Part shown: piece by piece, positions 1 to 5,142 of the stretch
Layout of the letters: each line of letters begins with the position of its first letter
How positions within the stretch are numbered: the first letter of the stretch is position 1
Source: Anaerolineae bacterium
GTDB taxonomy: Bacteria; Chloroflexota; Anaerolineae; JAADDB01
Reading direction: 5' to 3'
Length of the DNA stretch: 5,450 bases
Assembly (NCBI GenBank): GCA_015486895.1
Contig: WFQT01000070.1
Location: forward strand, 1-5,450
The notes under the pieces: generated by a model
Told to the model about the DNA's origin: nothing
Databases searched by the model: none
The model's input: only the letters and a program-made list of their open reading frames with translations
Position numbers and translations under genes: made by a program

Positions 1-392
1 GGCCGCAAGTGCGTCTTGATACTTTTCAGGGCAGAAAGTTGCGCCTCCTGGGTCGTAAGGTGCATAAAGCTGTTGAAAGGGACAAACGCCAAAGCGAAAC
101 GACGTTCTAAGTGAAAATCGCGCATATCGGCAACGTAAAACTGAGCCCGCCCCGTTAGTCCTGCCCGTTCAGCTTTCTCCTGTGCAGTCCGAATCATGGC
201 AGGGGAAATATCTATGCCGACAATGTCAATATTCTGCCGGGCCAAGGGCAACGTCAAACGACCGGTCCCGCATGCTAACTCCAAAACCGGCCCACCGGTG
301 CGGCCAATAAATCCCTGGTAGAGGGATAAATCTTCATTATAGTCACCATAATCAGCGTCGTAAAAGCGAGCAAAGACATCGAAATCAATCAT
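1..392 (-). CDS. Class I SAM-dependent methyltransferase, N-terminal part (runs off window)
   Basis: I translated the minus strand from the ATG at 392-390; the frame stays open for 130 codons to the window edge, so the C-terminus is missing. The protein starts MIDFDVFARFYDADYG, a lead-in typical of small-molecule methyltransferases. The SAM-binding motif I, VLELACGTGRLTLPLA, follows at about residues 38-53, then VGIDISPAMI with the acidic residue that usually contacts the ribose of SAM, then a VADMRDF motif and FNSFMHL. This is the Methyltransf_11/25-type Rossmann fold. It should transfer a methyl group from SAM, but the substrate cannot be told from this half. There is no Shine-Dalgarno sequence before the ATG; a TATAAT box lies only 7 bases upstream, so the mRNA is probably leaderless. 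It is divergent from the zinc-ribbon and kinase genes, with about 420 bp between them. The family call is firm, the substrate unknown. Confidence 0.9.
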   Translation of the reverse strand, partial: MIDFDVFARFYDADYGDYNEDLSLYQGFIGRTGGPVLELACGTGRLTLPLARQNIDIVGIDISPAMIRTAQEKAERAGLTGRAQFYVADMRDFHLERRFALAFVPFNSFMHLTTQEAQLSALKSIKTHLR

Positions 393-399
393 AGTTGGT

Positions 400-408
400 A
401 TTATAGCA
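400..408 (-). promoter_or_regulatory. Extended -10 promoter of the methyltransferase gene
   Basis: On the minus strand the sequence reads TGCTATAAT, a perfect TATAAT preceded by the TGn extension, ending 7 bases before the ATG at 392. No good -35 hexamer is found 16-18 bases upstream, which is usual for extended -10 promoters. Transcription would begin at or next to the start codon, giving a leaderless mRNA; this agrees with the missing ribosome binding site. The box is seen directly; its use is inferred. Confidence 0.6.
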
Positions 409-476
409 CAAGACCAAGAGACATGGGAATGGGATTTTTGGCCTGATAAGAGAAAAAGCAACCACGTCGCCTCCTC

Positions 477-509
477 AAACCTACCAGGCCTTGAAGGCCT
501 GGTAGGTTT
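477..509. repeat. Perfect 14-bp inverted repeat (hairpin), probably a dispersed intergenic palindrome
   Basis: The arm AAACCTACCAGGCC (477-490) and its exact complement GGCCTGGTAGGTTT (496-509) flank TTGAA; the outer T and A of the spacer can also pair, leaving a 3-base loop. The arms end in A-run and T-run sequence, so the hairpin could act as a terminator in either direction. It lies between two divergent genes, however, where neither needs one. Palindromes of this style (CCTACCAGGCCTTGAAGGCC) are, as I recall, dispersed between genes in Chloroflexota-like genomes, so a REP-like repeat is the likelier explanation. Confidence 0.75.
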
Positions 510-535
510 TCGATTCGCCGCTTTGTTGTGTGTCG

Positions 536-544
536 TGATATACT
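536..544 (+). promoter_or_regulatory. Possible extended -10 facing the zinc-ribbon/kinase genes
   Basis: TGATATACT has the TGn extension and a TATACT hexamer. No recognisable -35 is present, and the transcript would carry a leader of about 260 bases through the repeat block before the ATG at 812. It is the best plus-strand -10 I could find in this intergenic region, but one such match is expected by chance fairly often. Confidence 0.25.
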
Positions 545-596
545 TAACTGGAATCCGGTGAAAATGACGTTTTAGGTTCGACCTAACTACCTTTAC

Positions 597-694
597 CACG
601 GACTGCACGGATTAACACAGATTTTCCGTAACTGCTCAGCCTTGAGCAAATAGAACCCAGATACCGCAGATTTCACGCTGACACCCGCAGATAA
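597..694. repeat. Degenerate CACGGA / CGCAGA short-period repeat block
   Basis: CACGGA occurs at 597-602 and 606-611 and CACAGA at 616-621, a spacing of 9-10 bases. A second cluster has CGCAGA at 665-670 and 686-691 with CCAGATAC between 657 and 664. The phrases CACGGATTAACACAGATT and CAGATACCGCAGATTT resemble a low-complexity intergenic repeat that I remember as widespread in several phyla, including Chloroflexota. It has no coding content. Units are not identical or evenly spaced enough, and no unique spacers exist, for a CRISPR array. Confidence 0.5.
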
Positions 695-811
695 AGCAAA
701 TAAACCAGAAATGATCTGTGGAAAATTGTACAATTGGCTATACCAGGCCAATTTGAGGAGTAGACTGGAAGTCGGGGAGTGCAAGCAGGAGAAGGCTAAG
801 GACAAGAAGTC

Positions 812-1039
812 ATGAACGGCATTTCTAATCCACAACAGGGACCAGAGGCCCAATCACCAGACAAACCGCCCAGGTGCCCGGTCTGTGGTTCTGATCAGGT
901 CGTTCCTATAGTTTACGGGCTCCCTTCCTGGGAACTGGGGCAAGCCGCAGAGCGCGGAGAAATCGTGTTGGGCGGTTGCATCATTACCGATCATGCTCCA
1001 AAATGGCATTGTCTGGATTGCGGGCACACATGGAGATGA
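812..1039 (+). CDS. Small zinc-ribbon protein (conserved hypothetical)
   Basis: The product is 75 residues long. Two CXXC knuckles, CPVCGS (residues 22-27) and CLDCGHTW (from about residue 67), bracket a conserved-looking core with the phrases VPIVYGLPSWEL and ERGEIVLGGCII. Four Cys in two pairs indicate one structural zinc site. I recognise the pattern CPxCGS - YGLP - ERGxxxLGGC - WHCxxCGHxW from small conserved hypothetical proteins in many bacteria, but I know of no established function. AAGGA at 798-802 lies 9 bases before the ATG, a reasonable ribosome binding site. The first 20 residues are polar and probably disordered. The histidine kinase begins 70 bp downstream on the same strand with no clear terminator between, so co-transcription is possible. 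Confidence 0.85.
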   Translation: MNGISNPQQGPEAQSPDKPPRCPVCGSDQVVPIVYGLPSWELGQAAERGEIVLGGCIITDHAPKWHCLDCGHTWR

Positions 1040-1083
1040 TGGAGGCTGGACAGAGACGAGTGCACGCTTGTGGGGGCTGGCTT

Positions 1084-1093
1084 ACCAATTGGT
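1084..1093. promoter_or_regulatory. 10-bp palindrome ACCAATTGGT just upstream of the kinase
   Basis: ACCAATTGGT is a perfect palindrome ending 16 bases before the kinase ATG and immediately before its G-rich ribosome binding site. It could be a half-spaced operator or a short hairpin affecting translation. A perfect 10-mer palindrome alone is weak evidence, and no second copy is seen in the window. Confidence 0.2.
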
Positions 1094-1109
1094 GGTGTAG
1101 GGGGGCCCC

Positions 1110-2990
1110 ATGATACCATTAGGAGCGAAAGACCAGGTGCGGGCAGCTCAACTCCTCTCCGCGGGCAACAAGGGGGAAGAAGCATCCACCGCCGGACATT
1201 GGCTCGATGTCTGGGCGCGCCGTTCCCCCATTGCTCAAATTGACCAATTCCTGGCGTTCGGTCGTTGGGGAGCGATCCTGGCAATAGGCGTCATGTCACG
1301 CCTGGAGGGCTTCCAGGGAGGCACGCTGGTTCCTCCTATGGCGGTTCTATTGGCTGTCATTGCCTACAATCTGCCGGTTACATTTTATGTCTGGCAGCAG
1401 CGGCCCTTGGCCAGCGGTCGGGTAAGATGGCTGTTGTTTAGTGACCTCGTTCAATCCACGTTAGCGGTTGTCCTCACCGGTGGCTATCATAGCTTCTACT
1501 TCATCTTATTCCTGTTGCTAATGACCGAGATCTCTCTATCATTTTCCTGGCGGGCCGCCCTGACTTTAGTGGTCAGCGCCGACGCCGTGCAAGTTGCGGC
1601 CATGATCTCTTATCGCATCCAACCCAAGGAACCTTTCGCAGCCTACATGACCGTCGGTAAATTCCTCGTCTCGCTGATCGTGGGAGGGCTGGCGATTCTG
1701 TTCAGTGAATTAGTGCGCCGTGAGGACATGGCCCGCCAAGAAACGGCACACATCGCAGAGCGTCTCGCTAATCTGAACGCCGCCTTTGTACACCTGGGAG
1801 AAAGTGGCTTGAACCTGGAGCGGACTCTGGCGACCATCTTGCGCAGCACGCGCACACTGCCCGACGTCGCCGGTAGCCTGGTGCTGCTGCCGGATCCGAA
1901 AGGTGAATTATGGCGAATAGCCGCCTCCAACACGGACCGGCACCCCGTTGGCGAACTGGTGGCCGGTCTAGGCGAGGACGATGCCGACCATCTGTTTTTC
2001 TCTGCAGGAGCGGTTTCCTCCCGACCACTGCCTCCTTTTGTGGCGCAGGATGAAATCGAACAGTTGACAGGCACCTACCTGCGTGCTCCTGATGGCACAA
2101 CCATAGGTGCTCTGGTAGTGGGCTGGCAAACAAGCCGTGCGCCGAGCAACGACGAGCAAGCGTTTTTGCAATCCCTGGCTCTAGCAGCGGGACTGGCTCT
2201 GCGCAACGCGCGCCTTTACGCCCAGGAGCAAGAACACGTTGCTCGCCTGCAACACTTCGAGACCCTGCAATCCACCTTCTTTGCAGCCATTGGACACGAG
2301 CTGAAAACACCTTTATCCGTGCTGAAAATGTTGATCCCCTCACTACATCAGTTCCCCGAACTGCCAGCCGGCACCCGAGTCGAGATCACCGAGACCATCG
2401 AGCATAATCTGGAACGTTTGGAAACACTGGTTACTGACATGTTGGAGAGCGCCCGCCTGGAGGCAGGAGCCATAGCCTTACACATCCGCACCATCGACCT
2501 GCGTCAGCTTATACGACGTGTCATGGAAAACCTGTCCCCACTGCTGGCGCGCAAGAACCAACAAGCTGCTCTCCAGATCGCACCTGATCTGCCGCGAGTG
2601 TGGGCCGATAGCCGGCGGGTAGAGCAGATCCTATCCAACTTGTTGGGGAATGCTGCCAAGTTCGCCCCATCGGACAGCACCATCGAGATGCAGGCAACAG
2701 GTATCAAGGATGCCGTGCAAATCTGTGTAACCGATGCCGGCCCCGGCGTCCCTCTCAGCGAGAGAGAACGCATTTTCGACCGTTTCTACATCGCGGTGGA
2801 GAACAAAGCGTTAGCGGGGGCGGGATTAGGGCTTTTCATCTGCCGAGAGTTAGTACGGTTACACGGCGGGCGCATTTGGGTGGAGAACCGGCCCGGCGGC
2901 GGCAGCCGTTTTTGTTTCACACTCCCTTTACCCGTCAAGGAGACGACCCATGCGAAAAGCAATCAAGAAAATCCTGGTCATCGACGATGA
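1110..2990 (+). CDS. Membrane sensor histidine kinase (6 TM - GAF - HisKA - HATPase_c)
   Basis: The protein has 626 residues. A polar N-terminus of about 45 residues is followed by roughly six hydrophobic segments (about 51-64, 74-94, 106-124, 127-146, 148-168 and 181-200) with very short loops, so the signal is probably sensed within the membrane or by the GAF-like domain at about 225-370. The kinase core is complete: the H-box HELKTP with phospho-acceptor His396, N-box NLLGNAAKF (N514), G1 box DAGPGVP (D542), F box FDRFY (F559) and G2 box GAGLGL (570-575). It should autophosphorylate on His396 and pass the phosphate to the regulator encoded directly downstream, whose gene overlaps this one by 41 bp. 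A run of G (1100-1105) precedes the ATG. A GTG at 1137 with AGGAG at 1121-1125 is an alternative start that would remove nine residues. The signal is unknown. Confidence 0.95.
   Translation: MIPLGAKDQVRAAQLLSAGNKGEEASTAGHWLDVWARRSPIAQIDQFLAFGRWGAILAIGVMSRLEGFQGGTLVPPMAVLLAVIAYNLPVTFYVWQQRPLASGRVRWLLFSDLVQSTLAVVLTGGYHSFYFILFLLLMTEISLSFSWRAALTLVVSADAVQVAAMISYRIQPKEPFAAYMTVGKFLVSLIVGGLAILFSELVRREDMARQETAHIAERLANLNAAFVHLGESGLNLERTLATILRSTRTLPDVAGSLVLLPDPKGELWRIAASNTDRHPVGELVAGLGEDDADHLFFSAGAVSSRPLPPFVAQDEIEQLTGTYLRAPDGTTIGALVVGWQTSRAPSNDEQAFLQSLALAAGLALRNARLYAQEQEHVARLQHFETLQSTFFAAIGHELKTPLSVLKMLIPSLHQFPELPAGTRVEITETIEHNLERLETLVTDMLESARLEAGAIALHIRTIDLRQLIRRVMENLSPLLARKNQQAALQIAPDLPRVWADSRRVEQILSNLLGNAAKFAPSDSTIEMQATGIKDAVQICVTDAGPGVPLSERERIFDRFYIAVENKALAGAGLGLFICRELVRLHGGRIWVENRPGGGSRFCFTLPLPVKETTHAKSNQENPGHRR
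2938..2943 (+). promoter_or_regulatory. Ribosome binding site of the response regulator, inside the kinase gene
   Basis: AAGGAG lies 6 bases before the ATG at 2950 and is read within the last codons of the kinase. This supports that ATG as the regulator's true start and translational coupling of the two genes. Confidence 0.8.
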
Positions 2991-3705
2991 ACCCGACGTC
3001 ACCCGGGCTGTGCGGCTAACCATCCAATTGCAAGAGCCCGTGTGGCAAGTCATCGAAGCCAATGGCGGTGAGCGCGGCTTACTGCTGACGGACGCCGAAT
3101 CACCTGACTTAGTGCTGCTCGACCTGGTGATGCCAGACATGTCCGGTTTCGACGTACTGAAGCAAATCCGCCTTTTCAGCGACGTGCCGGTTATCATCCT
3201 TACCGTGAGAGACGACGAACTGGACAAAGTGCAGGGCCTGGAACTGGGTGCCGATGATTACATTGTCAAACCTTTTGGTCACCTGGAATTGATGGCCCGC
3301 ATTCGCTCGGTATTACGCCGGGCAGAAGGCATCACGGGACAGCCCGCAAAGCCTTTCGTCGGTGGAAAACTTCGGATTGATTTCAACCGCCACCAAGTTA
3401 CCGTTGGAACCAGAGAGATACAGTTGACCAGCACTGAATACCGCCTGTTGGAGATCCTGGCCCACAACGCCGGGTGGGTGGTACCAACCGAGACGCTTTT
3501 GAGCCGGGTTTGGGGACGCTACGCACTAAACAACAGTGACTACCTGAAAGTCTACATCCATCGCCTGCGATTGAAGATAGAGGAGGATCCGGCTCACCCA
3601 CGTTATCTGCATACAGCGCGTAGGGATGGATATTGGCTTATTCCACCGGCTGGTACCAGCCAACGTCCGGAGGCACACACACAGGACCCCCGGCCAAGCA
3701 TCTGA
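2950..3705 (+). CDS. OmpR/PhoB-family response regulator
   Basis: The protein has 251 residues, slightly longer than the family's usual 225-240. The receiver domain spans about residues 6-125 with the acidic pair D12-D13, phospho-acceptor D58 in LLDLVMPDMSG, the switch Thr85 in VIILTVRDD and the invariant Lys107 in YIVKPF. A winged-helix DNA-binding domain follows at about 135-232, with LTSTEYRLLEIL, the VVPTETLLSRVWG segment, the recognition helix around YLKVYIHRLRLKIE and the wing ending RRDGYWL. When phosphorylated it should bind direct-repeat operators as a dimer and control transcription. The architecture and the RVWGRYALNNSDYLKVY phrase resemble KdpE-type regulators, but no kdp genes are present, so I assign no symbol. 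A tail of about 19 polar residues (from PAGTSQRP) is not part of the domain. It is coupled to the upstream kinase through a 41-bp overlap. Confidence 0.95.
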   Translation: MRKAIKKILVIDDEPDVTRAVRLTIQLQEPVWQVIEANGGERGLLLTDAESPDLVLLDLVMPDMSGFDVLKQIRLFSDVPVIILTVRDDELDKVQGLELGADDYIVKPFGHLELMARIRSVLRRAEGITGQPAKPFVGGKLRIDFNRHQVTVGTREIQLTSTEYRLLEILAHNAGWVVPTETLLSRVWGRYALNNSDYLKVYIHRLRLKIEEDPAHPRYLHTARRDGYWLIPPAGTSQRPEAHTQDPRPSI

Positions 3706-3717
3706 CCGAGGGTCCTG
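3682..3717 (+). terminator. Possible weak terminator hairpin at the end of the response regulator
   Basis: CAGGACCC (3682-3689) and GGGTCCTG (3710-3717) are perfect 8-bp complements with a 20-base loop spanning the regulator's stop codon. No T-run follows, so it is not a classical intrinsic terminator; it might stabilise the 3' end of the transcript or be chance. It lies between two convergent genes, where a terminator is expected. Confidence 0.25.
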
Positions 3718-3765
3718 GGACAACCATGGTCTCGTTGCCACAACACAAAGGGGAGAGGATTAGCT

Positions 3766-4128
3766 CTAACTCGTCTGGTGTCCAACGGAACTACCGACCG
3801 TCAGCGCCGCCCACACTCCCAGCACTATTACGACCACGCCGACGATGATGTCATTCCACATCGCCGCCACGACACTGCTGTAGCTAATGATAAAAGGAGC
3901 AATTACCAGCCACAAGCCCAACACAGCGTTGATCCAGGAGAGTAATTTCACGGTAGAATCCTGACCGGCCAGTGCTGCCCAAGCGCCTAAGATAATCAGC
4001 ACAACGCCGATGATGATCGCATCCCACAAGGCACCACTAATAGCCGCGTAACCCAGGATAAAGGGAGCCACCACTTCCCACACACCGGCCACAACTACTA
4101 ACCAATTGAGTATTTTCGCCGTTTTCAT
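3766..4128 (-). CDS. SPW-repeat small integral membrane protein
   Basis: The product is 120 residues from the ATG at 4128, ending in TAG. It consists almost entirely of two tandem copies of one unit offset by 56 residues: W9/W65, GVWEVVAPFIL/GLWLVIAPFII, P22/P78, W35/W91 and IIIGVVLIILGAWAAL/IIVGVVVIVLGVWAAL. Each copy has two hydrophobic stretches, so about four membrane segments are expected. This is the SPW repeat family (Pfam SPW); its molecular role is not established. The AGGAGG ribosome binding site 6 bases before the ATG fixes this start; a TTG five codons further up only translates the ribosome binding site. The gene is convergent with the response regulator, 60 bp apart, so it is not in that operon, though it could be a target of it. 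Confidence 0.88.
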   Translation of the reverse strand: MKTAKILNWLVVVAGVWEVVAPFILGYAAISGALWDAIIIGVVLIILGAWAALAGQDSTVKLLSWINAVLGLWLVIAPFIISYSSVVAAMWNDIIVGVVVIVLGVWAALTVGSSVGHQTS

Positions 4129-4134
4129 GATTTG

Positions 4135-4140
4135 CCTCCT
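4135..4140 (-). promoter_or_regulatory. Strong ribosome binding site of the SPW-repeat gene
   Basis: Minus-strand AGGAGG lies 6 bases before the ATG at 4128. It decides the start: an in-frame TTG at 4143 would include the Shine-Dalgarno as codons (RR) and has no site of its own. Further upstream, GACGG (4159-4163) and CCGTC (4174-4178) can form a 5-bp stem in the presumed leader. Confidence 0.85.
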
Positions 4141-4143
4141 CAA

Positions 4144-4265
4144 GCAAATTCTATTCCTGACGGCCTCACAGATCCGTCTTCTTCACATTTCCTTTATATC
4201 AAGTGAGGGTGAATAGGGCGGTGATCGTGGGTGAACATTAGGTAAAAAAGAAGGCACGGTGCTAG
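4144..4265. other. Leader region of the SPW-repeat gene up to the IS boundary
   Basis: This 122-bp gap contains the SPW ribosome binding site's neighbourhood, a 5-bp stem (GACGG/CCGTC, 4159-4178) and minus-strand TATAAA at about 4193-4198, which could be a -10 but has no matching -35. No other gene is seen. The outer IS begins at 4266, so the IS may have landed close behind the SPW promoter. Confidence 0.4.
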
Positions 4266-4280
4266 TTGACTGACAAATCT
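4266..4280 (+). repeat. Left terminal inverted repeat of the outer IS
   Basis: TTGACTGACAAATCT is perfectly complementary to 5143-5157. It is directly preceded by CTAG, the same four bases that are duplicated around the nested element. Confidence 0.85.
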
Positions 4281-4534
4281 CATGCGGAATAGACCTCGTG
4301 TAGGTGTCATTGCAGCGATTCTTTTGAGAAACCGTGGCCTATCCGCTCCCAAACCATCGAATAAACTGGGGGCTCTGGACATTCCGCCGCCTGTCCCCTT
4401 TCGGGGTCGGTTATCGTTGCCCTGGCTGACCAGGAAGAGCGTTGCCACCGCCAAAACGAAGAGGAGGCGTTCCAGGGCCTCAGCAGACCGAAATGCGGAC
4501 GACATAGAAACGATCCCACAACACATGGAGGTAT

Positions 4535-4538
4535 CTAG
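4535..4538. repeat. Target site duplication CTAG, left copy
   Basis: CTAG abuts the left end of the 222-bp element; the second copy is at 4761-4764. On the minus strand these bases are codon CTA (Leu) plus the first base of GAT (Asp) of the interrupted transposase. Confidence 0.85.
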
Positions 4539-4760
4539 TACTAAGTCAAGTGTAGTCTGATGAAAATAGCCTCGAGCGGAGCAGTGGGACGACGGAGGCC
4601 GTCCTTCAGCTCGCAGGGCTCCAGAGCCCGATTTTGAGCGGAGGATTTGGCCAGCGCCGACACACCGGCCGAATGAATTCGGGCTCTTGGGCGCTCTGCG
4701 CCGAAGGTGGGCCTGCGCCCACCTCTACGCTGTTTCACTCAGATCACGGTTGACTGAGTA
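4539..4760. mobile_element. 222-bp non-autonomous (MITE-like) element nested in the transposase pseudogene
   Basis: The ends read inward as TACTAAGTCAAGTGTAGT.. (left, 4539-4560) and TACTCAGTCAACCGTGAT.. (right, complement of 4739-4760), both finishing TCTGA; 17 of 22 positions match. CTAG occurs directly outside both ends (4535-4538 and 4761-4764), an exact 4-bp target duplication. Deleting the element plus one CTAG restores the transposase phrase IYLAL-DTSM in frame. The core codes for nothing: the only open frame, minus strand 4541-4738, has no ribosome binding site and lies wholly inside the element. The core is a series of short hairpins. Four-base CTAG-like targets are known for some IS families (for example IS701 and parts of IS5), which could supply the transposase; this parent is inferred only. 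Confidence 0.85.
4591..4723. repeat. Series of five short hairpins in the core of the 222-bp element
   Basis: Perfect stems occur in tandem: GACGG-AGG-CCGTC (4591-4603), GGGCTC-CA-GAGCCC (4616-4629), CCGAAT-GA-ATTCGG (4669-4682), GGCGC-TCT-GCGCC (4690-4702) and GGTGGGC-CTGC-GCCCACC (4706-4723). Two have 2-base loops and would fold with one pair fewer. An alternative long-range pairing exists between AGAGCCCGA (about 4623-4632) and TCGGGCTCT (4679-4687). The density of structure within 133 bases argues for selection on folding as DNA or RNA. Confidence 0.7.
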
Positions 4761-4764
4761 CTAG
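4761..4764. repeat. Target site duplication CTAG, right copy
   Basis: CTAG abuts the right end of the 222-bp element and matches 4535-4538. Transposase codons CTC GCT CTA run into it on the minus strand. Confidence 0.85.
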
Positions 4765-5070
4765 AGCGAGATAAATGGTATGTCCGCCCTATTCTTCCAG
4801 AGCTGCTTGGATGATGGGGCCATAAAGCTCGTGAACCCGGATGTGTTGGTTGGGCAACCAACGACGGAATCGACGCACTGTGCTTTGGGCAAACCTGACC
4901 CGACTGTCTATTCAGGAGGTCCATTCGGACAAACCAATGACTTTACTCTGAAGCAGACCAACGACCATACAGGGTAGTGTATGAAGATGCTGGATGTCAC
5001 GCCAATGAGAATGTTGACCCAGGATGTGAATTAAGGTATCGTACAAGTTGAGAGTGTCTTTCATTGTGTA

Positions 5071-5079
5071 TCCTCCTTT
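5071..5079 (-). promoter_or_regulatory. Ribosome binding site of the transposase pseudogene
   Basis: Minus-strand AAAGGAGGA lies 6-7 bases before the ATG at 5064. It fixes the original transposase start; longer in-frame extensions towards 5112 use a non-ATG codon without such a site. Confidence 0.75.
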
Positions 5080-5142
5080 GTTTGTGATAAATAAAGTAAA
5101 GGATACACCCAAATCCGGAATTTTGGAAGGTGCTCCCTATAA

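Larger units (their letters stand above)
393..811. other. Divergent intergenic region without a gene
   Basis: This 419-bp stretch separates the minus-strand methyltransferase from the plus-strand zinc-ribbon gene. It holds the methyltransferase promoter at its left end, a perfect inverted repeat at 477-509, a possible extended -10 at 536-544, a CACGGA/CGCAGA repeat block at about 597-694, and a 10-bp palindrome ATTGTACAAT at 725-734. No reading frame in it has coding character or a ribosome binding site. A minus-strand open frame crossing 593-853 covers the repeat block and the start of the zinc-ribbon gene and looks fortuitous. Confidence 0.7.
4307..5064 (-). pseudogene. DDE transposase pseudogene (IS4-like), disrupted by stops, insertion, frameshift and internal deletion
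   Basis: Reading the minus strand from the ATG at 5064 gives MKDTLNLYDTLIHILG and continues through WRDIQHLHTL and VIGLSEWTS. TGA stops it at 4914-4912; after it the frame goes on as IDSRVRFAQSTVRRFRRWL and VHELYGPIIQAALEE, a TAG at 4791-4789, then GGHTIYLAL. The 222-bp element interrupts here. Past it, DTSM (from 4535) resumes in frame, and after a 2-base insertion LWDRFYVVRISV follows in a shifted frame. At about 4485-4497 the sequence jumps to RSAEALERLLFVLAVATLFLVSQG, a phrase I know from the C-terminus of these transposases, so the central catalytic part is deleted. Asp in LALDTS is the likely first DDE residue. The last part down to 4307 is decayed and its end is approximate. It cannot make an active enzyme. 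Confidence 0.85.

Noticed and set aside
597..694. Possible CRISPR array
   Set aside because: The repeated units are only about 6 bases, imperfect and irregularly spaced, with no constant repeats or spacers of CRISPR length.
725..734. Palindrome ATTGTACAAT upstream of the zinc-ribbon gene as an operator or -35
   Set aside because: No -10 is found at the right distance and no second copy occurs; a 10-base palindrome alone is too weak.
741..749. TACCAGGCC as a partial copy of the 477-509 palindrome
   Set aside because: Nine bases match one arm, but there is no second arm, so chance is sufficient.
1768..2343. Long minus-strand frame of 191 codons
   Set aside because: It is antisense to the kinase GAF and H-box regions, is rich in Arg/Pro/Ala as expected of shadows, and has no domain.
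4129..4143. Start of the SPW gene at TTG 4143
   Set aside because: The five extra codons are the Shine-Dalgarno sequence of the ATG at 4128.
4194..4526. Minus-strand open frame of 110 codons as an independent gene
   Set aside because: Its first Met is that of the transposase phrase DTSM, it contains the transposase C-terminal phrase, and it runs out past the IS end; it is a piece of the pseudogene.
4282..4560. Plus-strand open frame of 92 codons
   Set aside because: It is antisense to the transposase pseudogene, has no ribosome binding site and ends in the terminal repeat of the nested element.
4541..4738. Minus-strand 65-codon frame inside the 222-bp element
   Set aside because: It has no ribosome binding site, consists of hairpin sequence and shows no recognisable domain.
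4780..4977. Plus-strand 65-codon frame
   Set aside because: It is the antisense shadow of the N-terminal transposase sequence, which has a good ribosome binding site and recognisable phrases.
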